From Priestia taiwanensis (GTDB taxonomy: Bacteria; Bacillota; Bacilli; Bacillales; Bacillaceae_G), in the NCBI RefSeq assembly GCF_014638355.1, contig NZ_BMFK01000001.1:1317160-1381159 (forward strand): a stretch of 64,000 nt of DNA. The letters run 5' to 3'. The notes below the pieces were generated by a model. That model did not search any database. It had not been told where the DNA came from and saw only the letters and a list, made by a program, of their open reading frames with translations. Position 1 is the stretch's first letter. Every line of letters begins with the position of its first letter. Both the position numbers and the translations under genes were made by a program. Positions 8,723 through 18,136 of the stretch are shown piece by piece.

Positions 8723-9682
8723 TTAACGTTTCCCTTTTATATAAGGTGTTCCAAGTGCCTTTGGTGCTTCCGAACGACCAACGAATCCAACTAATGCTAA
8801 GATTGTTAATACATATGGAAGAATGTATAAAACAACTTGCGGAATTGCATCTAGACCTGGAATTGTGCCGGCTGTAACACTTAACGACTGAGCAAATCCA
8901 AAGAACAGTGCAGCTCCTAACGCTCCAATTGGATGCCACTTACCGAAAATCATCGCCGCTAGCGCTAAGAAACCTTGCCCTGTAATAGTTACAACAGAGA
9001 AGCTTCCAGCAATTGCAATTGCATAGACAGCACCACCAACACCTGCTAATACGCCAGAAATAAATACTGCTACATAACGCATTCTCGTTACATTAATCCC
9101 CATTGTATCGGCAGCCATCGGATGTTCCCCTACTGCACGAAGACGTAAACCAAATGGTGTTTTATAAATAATGTACCAAACAACAAACGCTAGTCCAATT
9201 GCAATATAAGATGTAATCGGAATGGATGTGAAAAACACCTCTCCGATTACTGGTATATCTGATAATACTGGTATATCCATTTTATCAAAACGAATAGCAA
9301 TTGAATCGGTTTGACCTTTATCGAAAATTTTCTTAATCGCAAATACTGTTGCACCGATTGCTAAAATATTAATAACTACACCACTAACGACTTGATCTGC
9401 GCGAAGAGTAATACTCGCTAATGCATGTAAAAGCGATACTAGACCAGCAATACCCGCCGCAATTAGAACTGCTAACCAAGGTGTTGCCGCTCCCCATGTT
9501 TCTTGCATTAATAACGATACTGTAATACCTGTACATGCACCAACTACCATTAACCCTTCTAGTCCAATATTAACAACACCTGAACGCTCGCTAAACACTC
9601 CACCAAGTGCTGTAAATATTAACGGAGCAGCCGCGAATAACGTTCCTTGAACAATAATTGCAATAATTGTTAATACATCCAT
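8723..9682 (-). CDS. nupQ: NupQ: nucleoside ABC transporter permease
   Basis: Polytopic membrane protein of 319 residues of the BPD_transp_2 permease family, with eight or more hydrophobic helices. The N-terminal GVFSERSGVVNIGLEG segment is a signature of the second permease of BMP-type nucleoside transporters. It pairs with NupP to form the channel for purine and pyrimidine nucleosides. It begins one base after the nupP stop and ends before a terminator. Named after B. subtilis NupQ (YufQ) by family and operon order; substrate range is not shown by sequence alone. Confidence 0.9.
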   Translation of the reverse strand: MDVLTIIAIIVQGTLFAAAPLIFTALGGVFSERSGVVNIGLEGLMVVGACTGITVSLLMQETWGAATPWLAVLIAAGIAGLVSLLHALASITLRADQVVSGVVINILAIGATVFAIKKIFDKGQTDSIAIRFDKMDIPVLSDIPVIGEVFFTSIPITSYIAIGLAFVVWYIIYKTPFGLRLRAVGEHPMAADTMGINVTRMRYVAVFISGVLAGVGGAVYAIAIAGSFSVVTITGQGFLALAAMIFGKWHPIGALGAALFFGFAQSLSVTAGTIPGLDAIPQVVLYILPYVLTILALVGFVGRSEAPKALGTPYIKGKR

Positions 9683-9683
9683 C

Positions 9684-10733
9684 TTATTTTGCCCCCTTTG
9701 TCATACGTTGTAAGAAATAACGAATGAAGTAGCCAGAAGCAACGAAGAATACAATACAACCAATAATAATATTTACTAGCTCTGATGGAACATCCGCTGT
9801 AAAGTTCATTGCTGGTCCTGCATTCTTTAAGCCACCAAATAAGAAAGCAGCAAATAGGATACCAAATGGATTATTTGCGCCTAATAACGCTACAGCGATC
9901 CCATCAAATCCAATACCTGTAAAGGCTGCCAGCGCTGTCATATCTCCAAAGGTTCCAAGCCCTTCCATTGCCCCACCAATCCCTGCAACAAATCCTGCAA
10001 TTGTCATTGATAAGAAAACATTTTTTTTCACATTCATCCCTGCATATTTTGCAGCGTGTTGATTAAATCCAACTGCTTTTAACTCATATCCTAATGTTGT
10101 CTTTTGTAACAATACATGCACAACAATAGCCATAATAATAGCAATTGCAATTCCCCAATGCATACGAGAATTATCTGTCAAAGATGCTAAAAATTCAGAT
10201 GATAAAGACGCAGATTCTTTAATTGTATGCGTCTTTTCATCCCCACCATAAAGCGCCTTACTACGCACTAATTCAGCTGTTAAGAATAAAGCAATATAGT
10301 TCATCATAATTGTTACGATTACTTCATTTACTTTAAACCGACCTTTCAAGAAACCAGCAACAAATCCCCAAATTCCACCTGCTATACCAGCCGCTAATAC
10401 TGCGACAACAACATGTAACAAAGGAGGTAAATCTAGTAATATACCGACTGAAACCGCCGCTAACCATCCTACTAGTAGTTGACCTTCTACCCCAATATTA
10501 AACAATCCTGTACGGAAAGCGAAGGCTACAGATAAGCCTGCTAAAATAAGCGGTGTCATCGCACGAATTGTTTCTCCAATCGCAGATGGACTCCCAATCA
10601 TCCCTTCTAATAATGCTTGATATCCGACAACTGGGTCATAGCCACCAAGTACCATTACAATTGTCCCTACTACTAAACCTAGTATAATAGATACAAGTGG
10701 AACGATAATTGCAAATACTTTATCCTTATTCAT
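9684..10733 (-). CDS. nupP: NupP: nucleoside ABC transporter permease
   Basis: First permease of the transporter, 349 residues, with an N-terminal signal-anchor helix and about eight further hydrophobic segments. The FRTGLFNIGVEGQLLVG segment is typical of this half of the BMP/Nup family. It overlaps nupO by 8 bases, indicating translational coupling and equal supply with the ATPase. Works in the cytoplasmic membrane with NupQ, NupO and the lipoprotein NupN. Confidence 0.9.
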   Translation of the reverse strand: MNKDKVFAIIVPLVSIILGLVVGTIVMVLGGYDPVVGYQALLEGMIGSPSAIGETIRAMTPLILAGLSVAFAFRTGLFNIGVEGQLLVGWLAAVSVGILLDLPPLLHVVVAVLAAGIAGGIWGFVAGFLKGRFKVNEVIVTIMMNYIALFLTAELVRSKALYGGDEKTHTIKESASLSSEFLASLTDNSRMHWGIAIAIIMAIVVHVLLQKTTLGYELKAVGFNQHAAKYAGMNVKKNVFLSMTIAGFVAGIGGAMEGLGTFGDMTALAAFTGIGFDGIAVALLGANNPFGILFAAFLFGGLKNAGPAMNFTADVPSELVNIIIGCIVFFVASGYFIRYFLQRMTKGAK

Positions 10734-12258
10734 CGCTGTTCACCTTCCCTTTTCGCTTACCTCCAGCCATTAATAAGCCTAACTCTTGTTCATTCGTTTC
10801 TTTTGGATCAACAACCGCTACTACTTCTCCTTCATACATCACAGCAATGCGATCACTTACATTTAAAATTTCATCTAGTTCAAATGACACAAGTAAAACC
10901 GCGCGTCCTTTATCACGTTCTTCTACTAATTTCGAATGAATAAATTCAATTGCCCCAACATCTAACCCACGCGTTGGTTGCGCCGCAATAAGTAATTCTG
11001 GTGAACGGTCTACTTCACGTGCAATAATTGCTTTTTGTTGATTACCACCTGACAATGCACGTGCTGGCGTATCTTTGCTCGGTGTACGGACGTCAAACTG
11101 CTCAATTAGTTCCTCTGCTTTTTTGTTAATTTCCTTCATATTTAGGAATCCTTTATTTGAAAAGGGGTCTTGATAATAAGTCTGTAGTACCATATTATCT
11201 CCAATTGTATAATCTAATACGAGACCATGCTTATGACGGTCTTCTGGAATATGACCTACACCTGTTTTTGTAATCTCTCGCACAGGCAGCGACGATAATT
11301 CTTTTCCATTCAATTCAATTGAACCACTCACTACTTTACGTAATCCCGTAATTGCTTCAATTAATTCACTTTGACCATTCCCGTCAACCCCAGCAATACC
11401 GACAATTTCACCTGCTCGAACTGTTAGATCTAATTCATTAACAGCTGAAATGTTACGGCTATCCTTCACTACTAACTTATTAATTTCTAATATAGTATTG
11501 CCTGGATTCGCATCTGTTTTCTCCGTCTTAAAGTTAACTTCGCGCCCAACCATTAACTCCGCTAATGAATCTGGATTCATATCTGCTACGTCTACGGTAC
11601 CAATACCTTTTCCTTTTCGAATAACCGTACAACGATCACACACTTCCATAATTTCTTTTAATTTATGCGTAATTAGGACAATAGACTTACCTTCTTGCAC
11701 AAGGTTCTTCATAATCGTAATTAATTCACTAATCTCTTGAGGTGTTAATACAGCTGTTGGCTCGTCAAAGATTAAAATTTCTGCGCCTCGATATAATGTT
11801 TTCAATATTTCGACACGTTGCTGCATACCGACAGAAATATCTTCAATCTTCGCGTATGGATCAACAGACAGTCCGTATTGCTCTGAAATTTTCTTGATTT
11901 CCTTTGCAGCAGAGTTAATATCAACTTTGCCACCTTTTGTTGGCTCACTACCCAAAATAATATTTTCTGTTACAGTAAAGTTATGAACAAGCATAAAATG
12001 CTGATGTACCATCCCAATTCCTAAACGATTTGCAACGTTTGGATTCGTAATTTTTACAGCTTCACCTTTAATTTTAATTTCACCTTGCTCTGGTTGATAT
12101 AAACCAAACAATACGTTCATTAACGTTGATTTCCCTGCTCCATTTTCGCCTAACAATGCATGAATCTCACCTTTTTTGACTTGTAAGGTAATGTTGTCAT
12201 TCGCTACAATACCCGGGAAGATTTTGGTGATATTATTCATTTCAATCACATGTTCCAT
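10726..12258 (-). CDS. nupO: NupO: duplicated ATP-binding subunit of the nucleoside transporter
   Basis: Two ABC cassettes in one chain of 510 residues, as usual in sugar/nucleoside importers of this class. Cassette 1 has Walker A GENGAGKST at 37-45 and a signature SVGMQQRVE. Cassette 2 has a degenerate Walker A (GVDGNGQSE) and an intact LSGGNQQKA signature, so one ATP site is probably consensus and the other degenerate. It is separated from nupN by about 190 bases holding two hairpins and overlaps nupP by 8 bases. Confidence 0.93.
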   Translation of the reverse strand: MEHVIEMNNITKIFPGIVANDNITLQVKKGEIHALLGENGAGKSTLMNVLFGLYQPEQGEIKIKGEAVKITNPNVANRLGIGMVHQHFMLVHNFTVTENIILGSEPTKGGKVDINSAAKEIKKISEQYGLSVDPYAKIEDISVGMQQRVEILKTLYRGAEILIFDEPTAVLTPQEISELITIMKNLVQEGKSIVLITHKLKEIMEVCDRCTVIRKGKGIGTVDVADMNPDSLAELMVGREVNFKTEKTDANPGNTILEINKLVVKDSRNISAVNELDLTVRAGEIVGIAGVDGNGQSELIEAITGLRKVVSGSIELNGKELSSLPVREITKTGVGHIPEDRHKHGLVLDYTIGDNMVLQTYYQDPFSNKGFLNMKEINKKAEELIEQFDVRTPSKDTPARALSGGNQQKAIIAREVDRSPELLIAAQPTRGLDVGAIEFIHSKLVEERDKGRAVLLVSFELDEILNVSDRIAVMYEGEVVAVVDPKETNEQELGLLMAGGKRKGKVNSDE

Positions 12259-12300
12259 CGTAATCCTCCTTCATCTGAACAAATGTCCGTTATAACATCT

Positions 12301-12427
12301 AGCAAATAAAACTACTTGTTAGACGTTATAGCGTCACTTCTGAATAACGGTTGCTAGCTGCTTTTTCTAAAAAACCTTTTCTTACACATGTAAGGGCTAG
12401 CTCATGATACGAACTAACCCTCTTATT
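12301..12427 (-). repeat. Two intercistronic hairpins between nupN and nupO
   Basis: Minus-strand RNA downstream of nupN can fold into GGGTTAGTTC / GAGCTAGCCC (roughly 12392-12420) and then a longer imperfect stem ATAACGTCTAACAAGTA / TATTTGCTAGATGTTAT (about 12294-12331). A U-run (GGTTTTTTAG) lies between them. This pattern suits partial termination or 3' protection that raises nupN lipoprotein mRNA above the ABC subunits. The fold was judged by eye. Confidence 0.6.
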
Positions 12428-12450
12428 TATCTCATGCAAACTATTCTTTA

Positions 12451-13491
12451 TTATTGCTTTGGTAATGTTTCAGTTACTTTAAGTGTACCGTCTAAAATTT
12501 GCTTTTTGTATTCTTCCATTTTCGCTTGAATGTCTTTACTTAAATTCTTTTTACCGTAATCTAGTCCTTCTTCTTTGAATCCATATTTCACAACTTTACC
12601 GCCTGGGAAGTTACCATCCATTACGTCTTTAGACATTTTCTCTACAGCAATATCTACACGCTTAATCATTGATGTTAATGTAACATCTTCTGGTAGACCT
12701 TCGTCATGTTGGTCACGGTCTACACCGATAACCCAAACATTTTCACCTTTTTTCTTACGGTTTTTCGCTTCTGTGAATACACCTTTACCAGTACCACCAG
12801 CTGCATGATAAATAATATCTGCACCTTGTCCATACATAGCCGAAGCCAATTGTGTTCCAAGCTCTGACTTATTGAAGTCACCAGCAAATTTAGAATTGAT
12901 TTCAATATTTGGGTTAATTGCTTTCGCACCTTGTACAAATCCCGCCTCAAACTTTCTAATTAGTGGGCTATCTGTACCACCAATAAAACCAATCTTACCT
13001 GTTTTCGATGTCATTGCAGCTGCAACACCTACTAAGAATGATCCATCTTGTTCATTGAAAACAATGCTCGCCACGTTAGGTTTCTCTACTACTGTATCAA
13101 CGATAGCGAAGTTGTTTTTGGGGAATTTATCCGCAATTGTTTCTGTACTCTTCATCATCATGTAACCAATTGCATATGTAATATCGTATTTAGATTCAGC
13201 AAACTTTGTTAAGTTAGGAACATAGTCTGCTTCTACATTCGATTGTAAATATTTAAAACCTTTGCCGTCTTTTAAGCCATTTCCTTCACCAAATCGTTTA
13301 ATACCTTCCCACGCAGATTGGTTGAATGATTTATCATCTACTCCACCAGTATCTGTAACCATACCTACTTTAAAATCGCTTTCTTTTTTCTCAGATTTAC
13401 CGCCAGATGTTTCTTCAGACTTTCCACAAGCGCCTAGTAATGTACTAGCTGCAAGTGTTAATGATAATAAAATACCTGCTTTCTTCTTCAT
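12451..13491 (-). CDS. nupN: NupN: BMP/PnrA-family nucleoside-binding lipoprotein
   Basis: Substrate-binding protein of 346 residues. The signal peptide ends in lipobox LLGAC with Cys22 as the lipidated residue, followed by a Gly/Ser/Lys linker and the BMP (basic membrane protein) domain, including VGMVTDTGGVDDKSFNQSAW. PnrA-type members bind purine nucleosides, which fits the guanine riboswitch upstream. It is anchored on the outer face of the cytoplasmic membrane and delivers ligand to NupP-NupQ. It starts with ATG after GGAGGGG and lies about 96 bases after gntR. Confidence 0.93.
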   Translation of the reverse strand: MKKKAGILLSLTLAASTLLGACGKSEETSGGKSEKKESDFKVGMVTDTGGVDDKSFNQSAWEGIKRFGEGNGLKDGKGFKYLQSNVEADYVPNLTKFAESKYDITYAIGYMMMKSTETIADKFPKNNFAIVDTVVEKPNVASIVFNEQDGSFLVGVAAAMTSKTGKIGFIGGTDSPLIRKFEAGFVQGAKAINPNIEINSKFAGDFNKSELGTQLASAMYGQGADIIYHAAGGTGKGVFTEAKNRKKKGENVWVIGVDRDQHDEGLPEDVTLTSMIKRVDIAVEKMSKDVMDGNFPGGKVVKYGFKEEGLDYGKKNLSKDIQAKMEEYKKQILDGTLKVTETLPKQ

Positions 13492-13587
13492 CGAAAAACC
13501 CCTCCAATTTTGTATGTATGTGAAAATAGTAAAACAAACCTCTCGTGCTCCTCTGCCAGCCTCACCTCCTAAAAATGTCTTTTTTGC

Positions 13588-14316
13588 TTATCCACGCTTA
13601 CGAAGAACGTGGAAGCTAAATTTATCCGCTCGGAAATAGTTAATAGAATACAAGATTGGTTGATCATATTGATCATAGTGAACTTGCTTTAAAATAAGTA
13701 GTGCTGTTTCTGGCCCACATTGTAAAATTGGTGAAATTTCCTCATGATAACCAATTGGTTCAATTTCTGTCACCGCATACTGAATATTGCGCTTCGTTCG
13801 TTTTGACAGCGCTACCATTAATGATTCCTCTTCTTCCCAAAAATCTACCGATGGTAAGATTGTCATAGGTATTTTGTCTAGGCAGTAACAGACAGGAATA
13901 TCATCCGCCGTTCGTACACGCTCTATTAAAAAAATATCTTCTACTTCTAAACTAGCAAACTTCTCTTTTACTTCTTCTGACGCCAATATACGTGTCGAAG
14001 AACGAACAATAGTTCCAGGGTTTTTTCCTACTTTTTTAATCATTGAAGTAATGCTATCTAACTGTTCAATACCTGATGTAAATAACGGTTTCGTGTTAAC
14101 AAATGTTCCTACACCATGTTTCCTTACGATAACGCTCTCTTCTTCTAATACCCGAAGTGCTTCACGTAACGTTGCGCGACTAACACCTAATTCCTTTGAT
14201 AGTTCAAATTCAGATGGAAGCTTTTGCTTCTCGCCATATGTACCTTTCTCAATATCACGTTTTATTCGATCAATAACTTGTAAGTATAAATGTCGATGAT
14301 CTGCCCTAATACTCAT
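13588..14316 (-). CDS. ymfC: GntR/HutC-family transcriptional regulator (YmfC-like)
   Basis: Regulator of 242 residues: winged helix-turn-helix at about 8-75 ([24 protein letters not shown]), then a UTRA ligand-binding domain (about 95-240) of the HutC type. B. subtilis YmfC is at the same place next to spoIIIE. As the first gene of the nup operon, it likely represses that operon or itself in response to a nucleoside or nucleotide; this is inference from context. It starts with ATG after GGAGGGAG and is the first coding region behind the purine riboswitch, so its own level should fall when guanine or hypoxanthine is high. Confidence 0.85.
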   Translation of the reverse strand: MSIRADHRHLYLQVIDRIKRDIEKGTYGEKQKLPSEFELSKELGVSRATLREALRVLEEESVIVRKHGVGTFVNTKPLFTSGIEQLDSITSMIKKVGKNPGTIVRSSTRILASEEVKEKFASLEVEDIFLIERVRTADDIPVCYCLDKIPMTILPSVDFWEEEESLMVALSKRTKRNIQYAVTEIEPIGYHEEISPILQCGPETALLILKQVHYDQYDQPILYSINYFRADKFSFHVLRKRG

Positions 14317-14438
14317 TTATATCTCCCTCCATCATGATATATCCGACTTCCGATGTTAGACGTCCAATTCCCTAATTCATAAGCTATATTAACAACGTAT
14401 AATATTAGAAAATTCTCCATTTTTTGACTTTTCTCCGT

Positions 14439-14499
14439 AAAAAAAACCTTGTACTAATGTAATCTTCTCTTCATCTATTGAGAAAGCACTAATACAAGG
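14439..14499 (-). terminator. Riboswitch expression platform: intrinsic terminator
   Basis: On the minus strand a stem with arms CCTTGTATTAGTG and CATTAGTACAAGG-type closes a partly structured loop and is followed by eight U residues (14439-14446). It lies about 40 bases downstream of the aptamer and before gntR, the classic arrangement of an OFF switch. The sequence between aptamer and stem is available for an antiterminator. Confidence 0.85.
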
Positions 14500-14537
14500 C
14501 TAAATTTCTACACAAAAAATCTCTTCAGCGTCGCTTT

Positions 14538-14608
14538 CCCCATAGTCTAGTAATTTACTGGTTACTAGGTAGAAACTATTGGACCATATTCCCAAAAATA
14601 TATGAGGC
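14538..14608 (-). promoter_or_regulatory. Purine (guanine-class) riboswitch aptamer
   Basis: The minus strand shows the conserved purine-aptamer core: P1 arm CCTCAT (14602-14607), AATATGG, GTTTCTACC, a P3 hairpin with CTAGTAA / TTACTAG arms, and GACTATGGGG closing P1 (14538-14543). The nucleotide that decides specificity is C in GACTATG, as in guanine/hypoxanthine switches; adenine switches have U there (GATTATG). A terminator follows. It controls gntR and the nup nucleoside transporter. A 2'-deoxyguanosine variant cannot be excluded without a structural alignment. Confidence 0.92.
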
Positions 14609-14625
14609 ATATTCTTTTCGTGTAC

Positions 14626-14655
14626 ATCTTATCACTAAGATATTTCCTATGTCAA
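14626..14655 (-). promoter_or_regulatory. sigma-A promoter of the riboswitch-gntR-nup operon
   Basis: -35 TTGACA (14650-14655) and -10 TAAGAT (14626-14631) with an 18-base spacer on the minus strand, ending about 18 bases before the aptamer P1 stem. The consensus -35 and the position make this the likely start of the riboswitch transcript. Confidence 0.8.
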
Positions 14656-14694
14656 CAAATTTTGACAATTAAATTGTTATTTTTACATAATTTT

Positions 14695-17013
14695 TTAAAT
14701 CTCTTTATCTTCTTCATCTTTCGTAATTAATACTTCACGAGGCTTACTTCCTTCGTACGGACCTACAATACCCATTGCTTCCATTGCATCAATTAATCTA
14801 GCAGCTCGTGTATAACCGATACGAAACCTTCTCTGTAACATCGATACAGATGCTGTTTGCATTTCTTTTACTAATCGCACTGCTTGGTCATACAATTCAT
14901 CATCTACTTCCATCTGCCCTTCTTTTGGCTCAGATGGAATCATCTCTGCTTGATATTGTGCTTTTTGCTGGGAAATGACATAACTAACGATATTCTCTAC
15001 CTCTTCATCAGATAAGAATGCTCCTTGCACACGAATTGGTTTTGGCGCTCCAATTGGCATAAAGAGCATGTCTCCTCTGCCAAGTAACTTTTCTGCCCCA
15101 CCCATATCTAAAATAGTACGTGAGTCTGTTTGTGATGATACGCTAAACGCAATACGTGATGGAATATTTGCCTTAATAACACCTGTAATAACGTCAACCG
15201 ATGGTCTTTGTGTTGCAATAATAAGGTGAATACCTGCCGCACGTGCCATTTGTGCTAAACGAGTAATTGCATCTTCCACATCCGATGATGCTACCATCAT
15301 TAAATCTGCTAATTCATCAACAATTACGACAATATAAGGTAACGTCGGTTGTTTCGCTTCCTCGTGTTGATTATGTTGTTTCACGTAATCATTATATCCT
15401 TCAATGTTACGTGTACCAGAGTGCGCAAATAGTTCATATCGTCGCTCCATCTCACTAACAACTTTCTTTAGTGCTTGTGATGCCTTACGTGGATCTGTTA
15501 CAACTGGTGCTAATAAATGTGGGATTCCATTGTAGACATTTAGTTCAACCATCTTCGGGTCAATCATCATCATCTTTACTTCATGTGGTTTTGCACGCAT
15601 GAGAATACTTGTAATAATACCGTTAATACATACACTCTTTCCACTTCCTGTCGCACCAGCTACTAATAAGTGCGGCATTTTGTTCAAGCTAGCAAAAATA
15701 GCTTCACCAGTAATATCTCGTCCAAGACATGTTGCTAATTTCTCATCAGGACGGTTGTTTTCTTTTGACTCTAATACTTCCCGTAATGTGACAGTCGCAA
15801 CATTGTTGTTAGGTACTTCAATACCAATGGCTGATTTCCCAGGGATAGGTGCTTCCATACGAATATCTTTCGCAGCAAGTGCCAATGCTAAGTCATCACT
15901 TAAACTAACAATTTTACTTACTTTCACCCCTACATCTGGATATACTTCATATTTTGTTACAGCTGGTCCCATATGTACTTTCGTTACTTTTGCCTTTACA
16001 CCAAAACTATGAAATGTTTTCTCAAGCTTTCTTGCATTTTCATAGATACGATTATTTTCTCCACTAACACGCTTATTCTTCGGTAACTTCAATAAGTTCA
16101 TCGGTGGTAACTTATAATCTTTGTTTTCTTCATCAACAAAGGCCATTGCTGGTAACGTCGGTTGCTCTACTACTTCTTCCACTTCTTGTTTGGACGTTAC
16201 TTTCGTAACACGAATAGGCTCTTCTTCCACCTCTACTTCTTGTCTTACTTCTTCAAAATTAGAAATGATAGGTTTTGAAGGAATATGAGTGCTTCGTTCC
16301 TCTTCTTCATATTCTTCCTCAACCGCTTCTTCTCTTTCTTCGTCCCTATGTGCTTTTTTCGTTCTGCGCTTTAAACGCCATTCTCGTATATCTTCACGAA
16401 ACGCAAGTACTTGTTTCTTCGTAAAAGATGTAATTGGTGAAAATATTTTTGTTAATAAGTCACTAAATGGTTGTCCTGTAATAAGTAAAATACCTAACAA
16501 AATAAAGATAATACCAACAAGAACTGCTCCTTTTGCAGCGAATAGGAAATAAAATGTCGCTAATAAAACAGCACCAATCATGCCGCCACCTAAATCTTGT
16601 GAACCCACTCGACCATTCGCTTCTACTAAGAAAAGGTCTTTCGTATTCATAATAACAGAGGGACTTGTAAATACACCGTCCTTCGATAGCGCTTCAAATA
16701 AACTAATATGACTAAACATTAAAATAGCACCGTAAATCAAATATATACCTAATAGTTTCGGATAAATAAGATTTGGCCATTTCCTCTTTATCATAAAGTA
16801 TACCGCTATACTAATGCAGCCAATCAAACTTACCATATACCATTGTCCAAAGAAGAAACGTAAAAATAATACAAGTACATTCCCGACAATACCTAGCTTT
16901 AAAATGGTAACGATTGATAAAGCAAAAATAGCTAAGCCAATTGCTTCATAATAAAGCAATTGCTTTATTCCTTCTTTTTTACGTGTTCTTCGCTTTTTTT
17001 GTTTCGTCGCCAC
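14695..17013 (-). CDS. spoIIIE: SpoIIIE/FtsK-family DNA translocase
   Basis: Hexameric ATP-driven DNA pump, 772 residues from the chosen GTG. An N-terminal membrane domain with about four helices (about 25-185), an acidic linker (about 200-290), the FtsK motor core with Walker [10 protein letters not shown] and Walker [11 protein letters not shown], and a C-terminal winged-helix gamma domain that reads DNA orientation. Synteny with ymfC, ylzJ and tepA identifies it as SpoIIIE, which clears the chromosome into the forespore and septum. The longer ORF to 17034 begins inside a hairpin; GTG at 17013 follows AAGAGGTGA, so it is preferred. Confidence 0.93.
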   Translation of the reverse strand: MATKQKKRRTRKKEGIKQLLYYEAIGLAIFALSIVTILKLGIVGNVLVLFLRFFFGQWYMVSLIGCISIAVYFMIKRKWPNLIYPKLLGIYLIYGAILMFSHISLFEALSKDGVFTSPSVIMNTKDLFLVEANGRVGSQDLGGGMIGAVLLATFYFLFAAKGAVLVGIIFILLGILLITGQPFSDLLTKIFSPITSFTKKQVLAFREDIREWRLKRRTKKAHRDEEREEAVEEEYEEEERSTHIPSKPIISNFEEVRQEVEVEEEPIRVTKVTSKQEVEEVVEQPTLPAMAFVDEENKDYKLPPMNLLKLPKNKRVSGENNRIYENARKLEKTFHSFGVKAKVTKVHMGPAVTKYEVYPDVGVKVSKIVSLSDDLALALAAKDIRMEAPIPGKSAIGIEVPNNNVATVTLREVLESKENNRPDEKLATCLGRDITGEAIFASLNKMPHLLVAGATGSGKSVCINGIITSILMRAKPHEVKMMMIDPKMVELNVYNGIPHLLAPVVTDPRKASQALKKVVSEMERRYELFAHSGTRNIEGYNDYVKQHNQHEEAKQPTLPYIVVIVDELADLMMVASSDVEDAITRLAQMARAAGIHLIIATQRPSVDVITGVIKANIPSRIAFSVSSQTDSRTILDMGGAEKLLGRGDMLFMPIGAPKPIRVQGAFLSDEEVENIVSYVISQQKAQYQAEMIPSEPKEGQMEVDDELYDQAVRLVKEMQTASVSMLQRRFRIGYTRAARLIDAMEAMGIVGPYEGSKPREVLITKDEEDKEI

Positions 17014-17032
17014 TGCGTCACCTCTTCCTTCC

Positions 17033-17073
17033 ATAACAAGAAAGCAGCCGCTTGGCTGCTTCTTTCTTGTTAT
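17033..17073 (-). terminator. Hairpin between ylzJ and spoIIIE (terminator or 5' stem-loop)
   Basis: Arms ATAACAAGAAAG and CTTTCTTGTTAT enclose a GC-rich inner stem (GCAGCC / GGCTGC) with a 3-base bulge. The stem could end transcripts from tepA-ylzJ, although no long U-run follows on the minus strand. It also falls at or near the expected 5' end of RNA from the TATAAT box at 17078-17083, so it may stabilise spoIIIE mRNA. Confidence 0.6.
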
Positions 17074-17077
17074 GTAT

Positions 17078-17083
17078 ATTATA
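17078..17083 (-). promoter_or_regulatory. Extended -10 promoter candidate for spoIIIE
   Basis: Minus strand reads TGTTATAAT, a consensus -10 with a TG extension, about 65 bases before the spoIIIE GTG. No good -35 element is seen, so it relies on the extended -10. Confidence 0.5.
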
Positions 17084-17118
17084 ACATAACGAACATACGT
17101 TTACTACTTCGTTTCCGC

Positions 17119-17322
17119 CTACATCGTAAGCCGTTGTCCTGGTGTATACAATAAATAATGTTGCGGATCTGTACTAAGAATACGAACTACTTCATATTCA
17201 CTTCCATCCGTATTCCCTACAATCATTTCCACGTTATTTACGATAACTGTCCGTTGATTCATGTACGTTGCACTATCAGTTGGGTACACAAATTGCTCTG
17301 GCATAATTGTATATAAAATCAT
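17119..17322 (-). CDS. ylzJ: YlzJ: small conserved protein
   Basis: 67-residue protein matching the YlzJ family in size and position between tepA and spoIIIE. It overlaps the end of tepA by 4 bases, so it is probably translated by coupling. It carries no membrane helix or known catalytic motif and appears beta-rich. Function unknown. Confidence 0.82.
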   Translation of the reverse strand: MILYTIMPEQFVYPTDSATYMNQRTVIVNNVEMIVGNTDGSEYEVVRILSTDPQHYLLYTPGQRLTM

Positions 17323-18071
17323 TGTGCCACCGCTCCGTTCGCAATTCGTCTTTGGTCCATTAATTCATTTAACTTTGTAATCGCTTGTCCAACCCCACCT
17401 ACATCATCAATCAAACCGTATTTAACCGCATCAGAACCCACAACATTCGTTCCAATATCACGTGTTAAATTTCCTTTTGTGAACATTAACTCTTTGAAAC
17501 GCTCCTCTGTAATTTTTGAGTGCTTTGTCACAAAGCGAACAACTCGTTCTTGCATCTTATCTAAATACTCAAATGTTTGCGGGACACCAATGACAAGCCC
17601 TGTCAAGCGAATAGGATGAATAGTCATTGTAGCGGTCTCCGCAATAAATGAATAGTCTGTCGATACTGCTATTGGTACACCAATCGAGTGACCTCCACCT
17701 AAGACAATAGATACGGTTGGTTTTGAAAGGGATGCGATCATTTCAGAAATAGCAAGCCCAGCTTCTACATCTCCACCAACTGTATTTAAGATGATGAGTA
17801 ACCCCTCAATTTTAGGATTTTGTTCAATCGCGACAAGCTGTGGAATAACATGCTCGTATTTGGTTGTTTTGTTTTGGGGTGGAAGTTGTACATGCCCTTC
17901 AATTTGGCCAACAATGGTTAAGCAATGAATTTTGCTATCTGACATTTGCGGGACATTCGTTTGTCCTAACTGTTGTATCTTTTCTACAAGACTCATTTCT
18001 TTTCCTTCTTCTTTCTTCTCTGGCTCACTCTCATTTTGTAATTTCCCTTCTATGTAAGGCTTATGTGACAT
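17319..18071 (-). CDS. tepA: TepA: ClpP/crotonase-fold serine protease
   Basis: Protein of about 250 residues of the ClpP superfamily, cytoplasmic with no signal peptide. The GGGHSIGVP loop gives the candidate nucleophile Ser, and TMTIHPIR the His, as in ClpP-type triads; the TVGGD loop forms the oxyanion region. B. subtilis TepA was described as translocation-enhancing and degrades spore small acid-soluble proteins on germination. The longest ORF uses TTG at 18092, but ATG at 18071 is placed 7 bases after AAAGGGG. It lies between rnjB and ylzJ. Confidence 0.9.
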   Translation of the reverse strand: MSHKPYIEGKLQNESEPEKKEEGKEMSLVEKIQQLGQTNVPQMSDSKIHCLTIVGQIEGHVQLPPQNKTTKYEHVIPQLVAIEQNPKIEGLLIILNTVGGDVEAGLAISEMIASLSKPTVSIVLGGGHSIGVPIAVSTDYSFIAETATMTIHPIRLTGLVIGVPQTFEYLDKMQERVVRFVTKHSKITEERFKELMFTKGNLTRDIGTNVVGSDAVKYGLIDDVGGVGQAITKLNELMDQRRIANGAVAQ

Positions 18072-18136
18072 AAAAAATACCCCTTTCACCAATATAACGT
18101 TATTATTGGCAAAAGAAGTATTTTCATGCGGATGAA

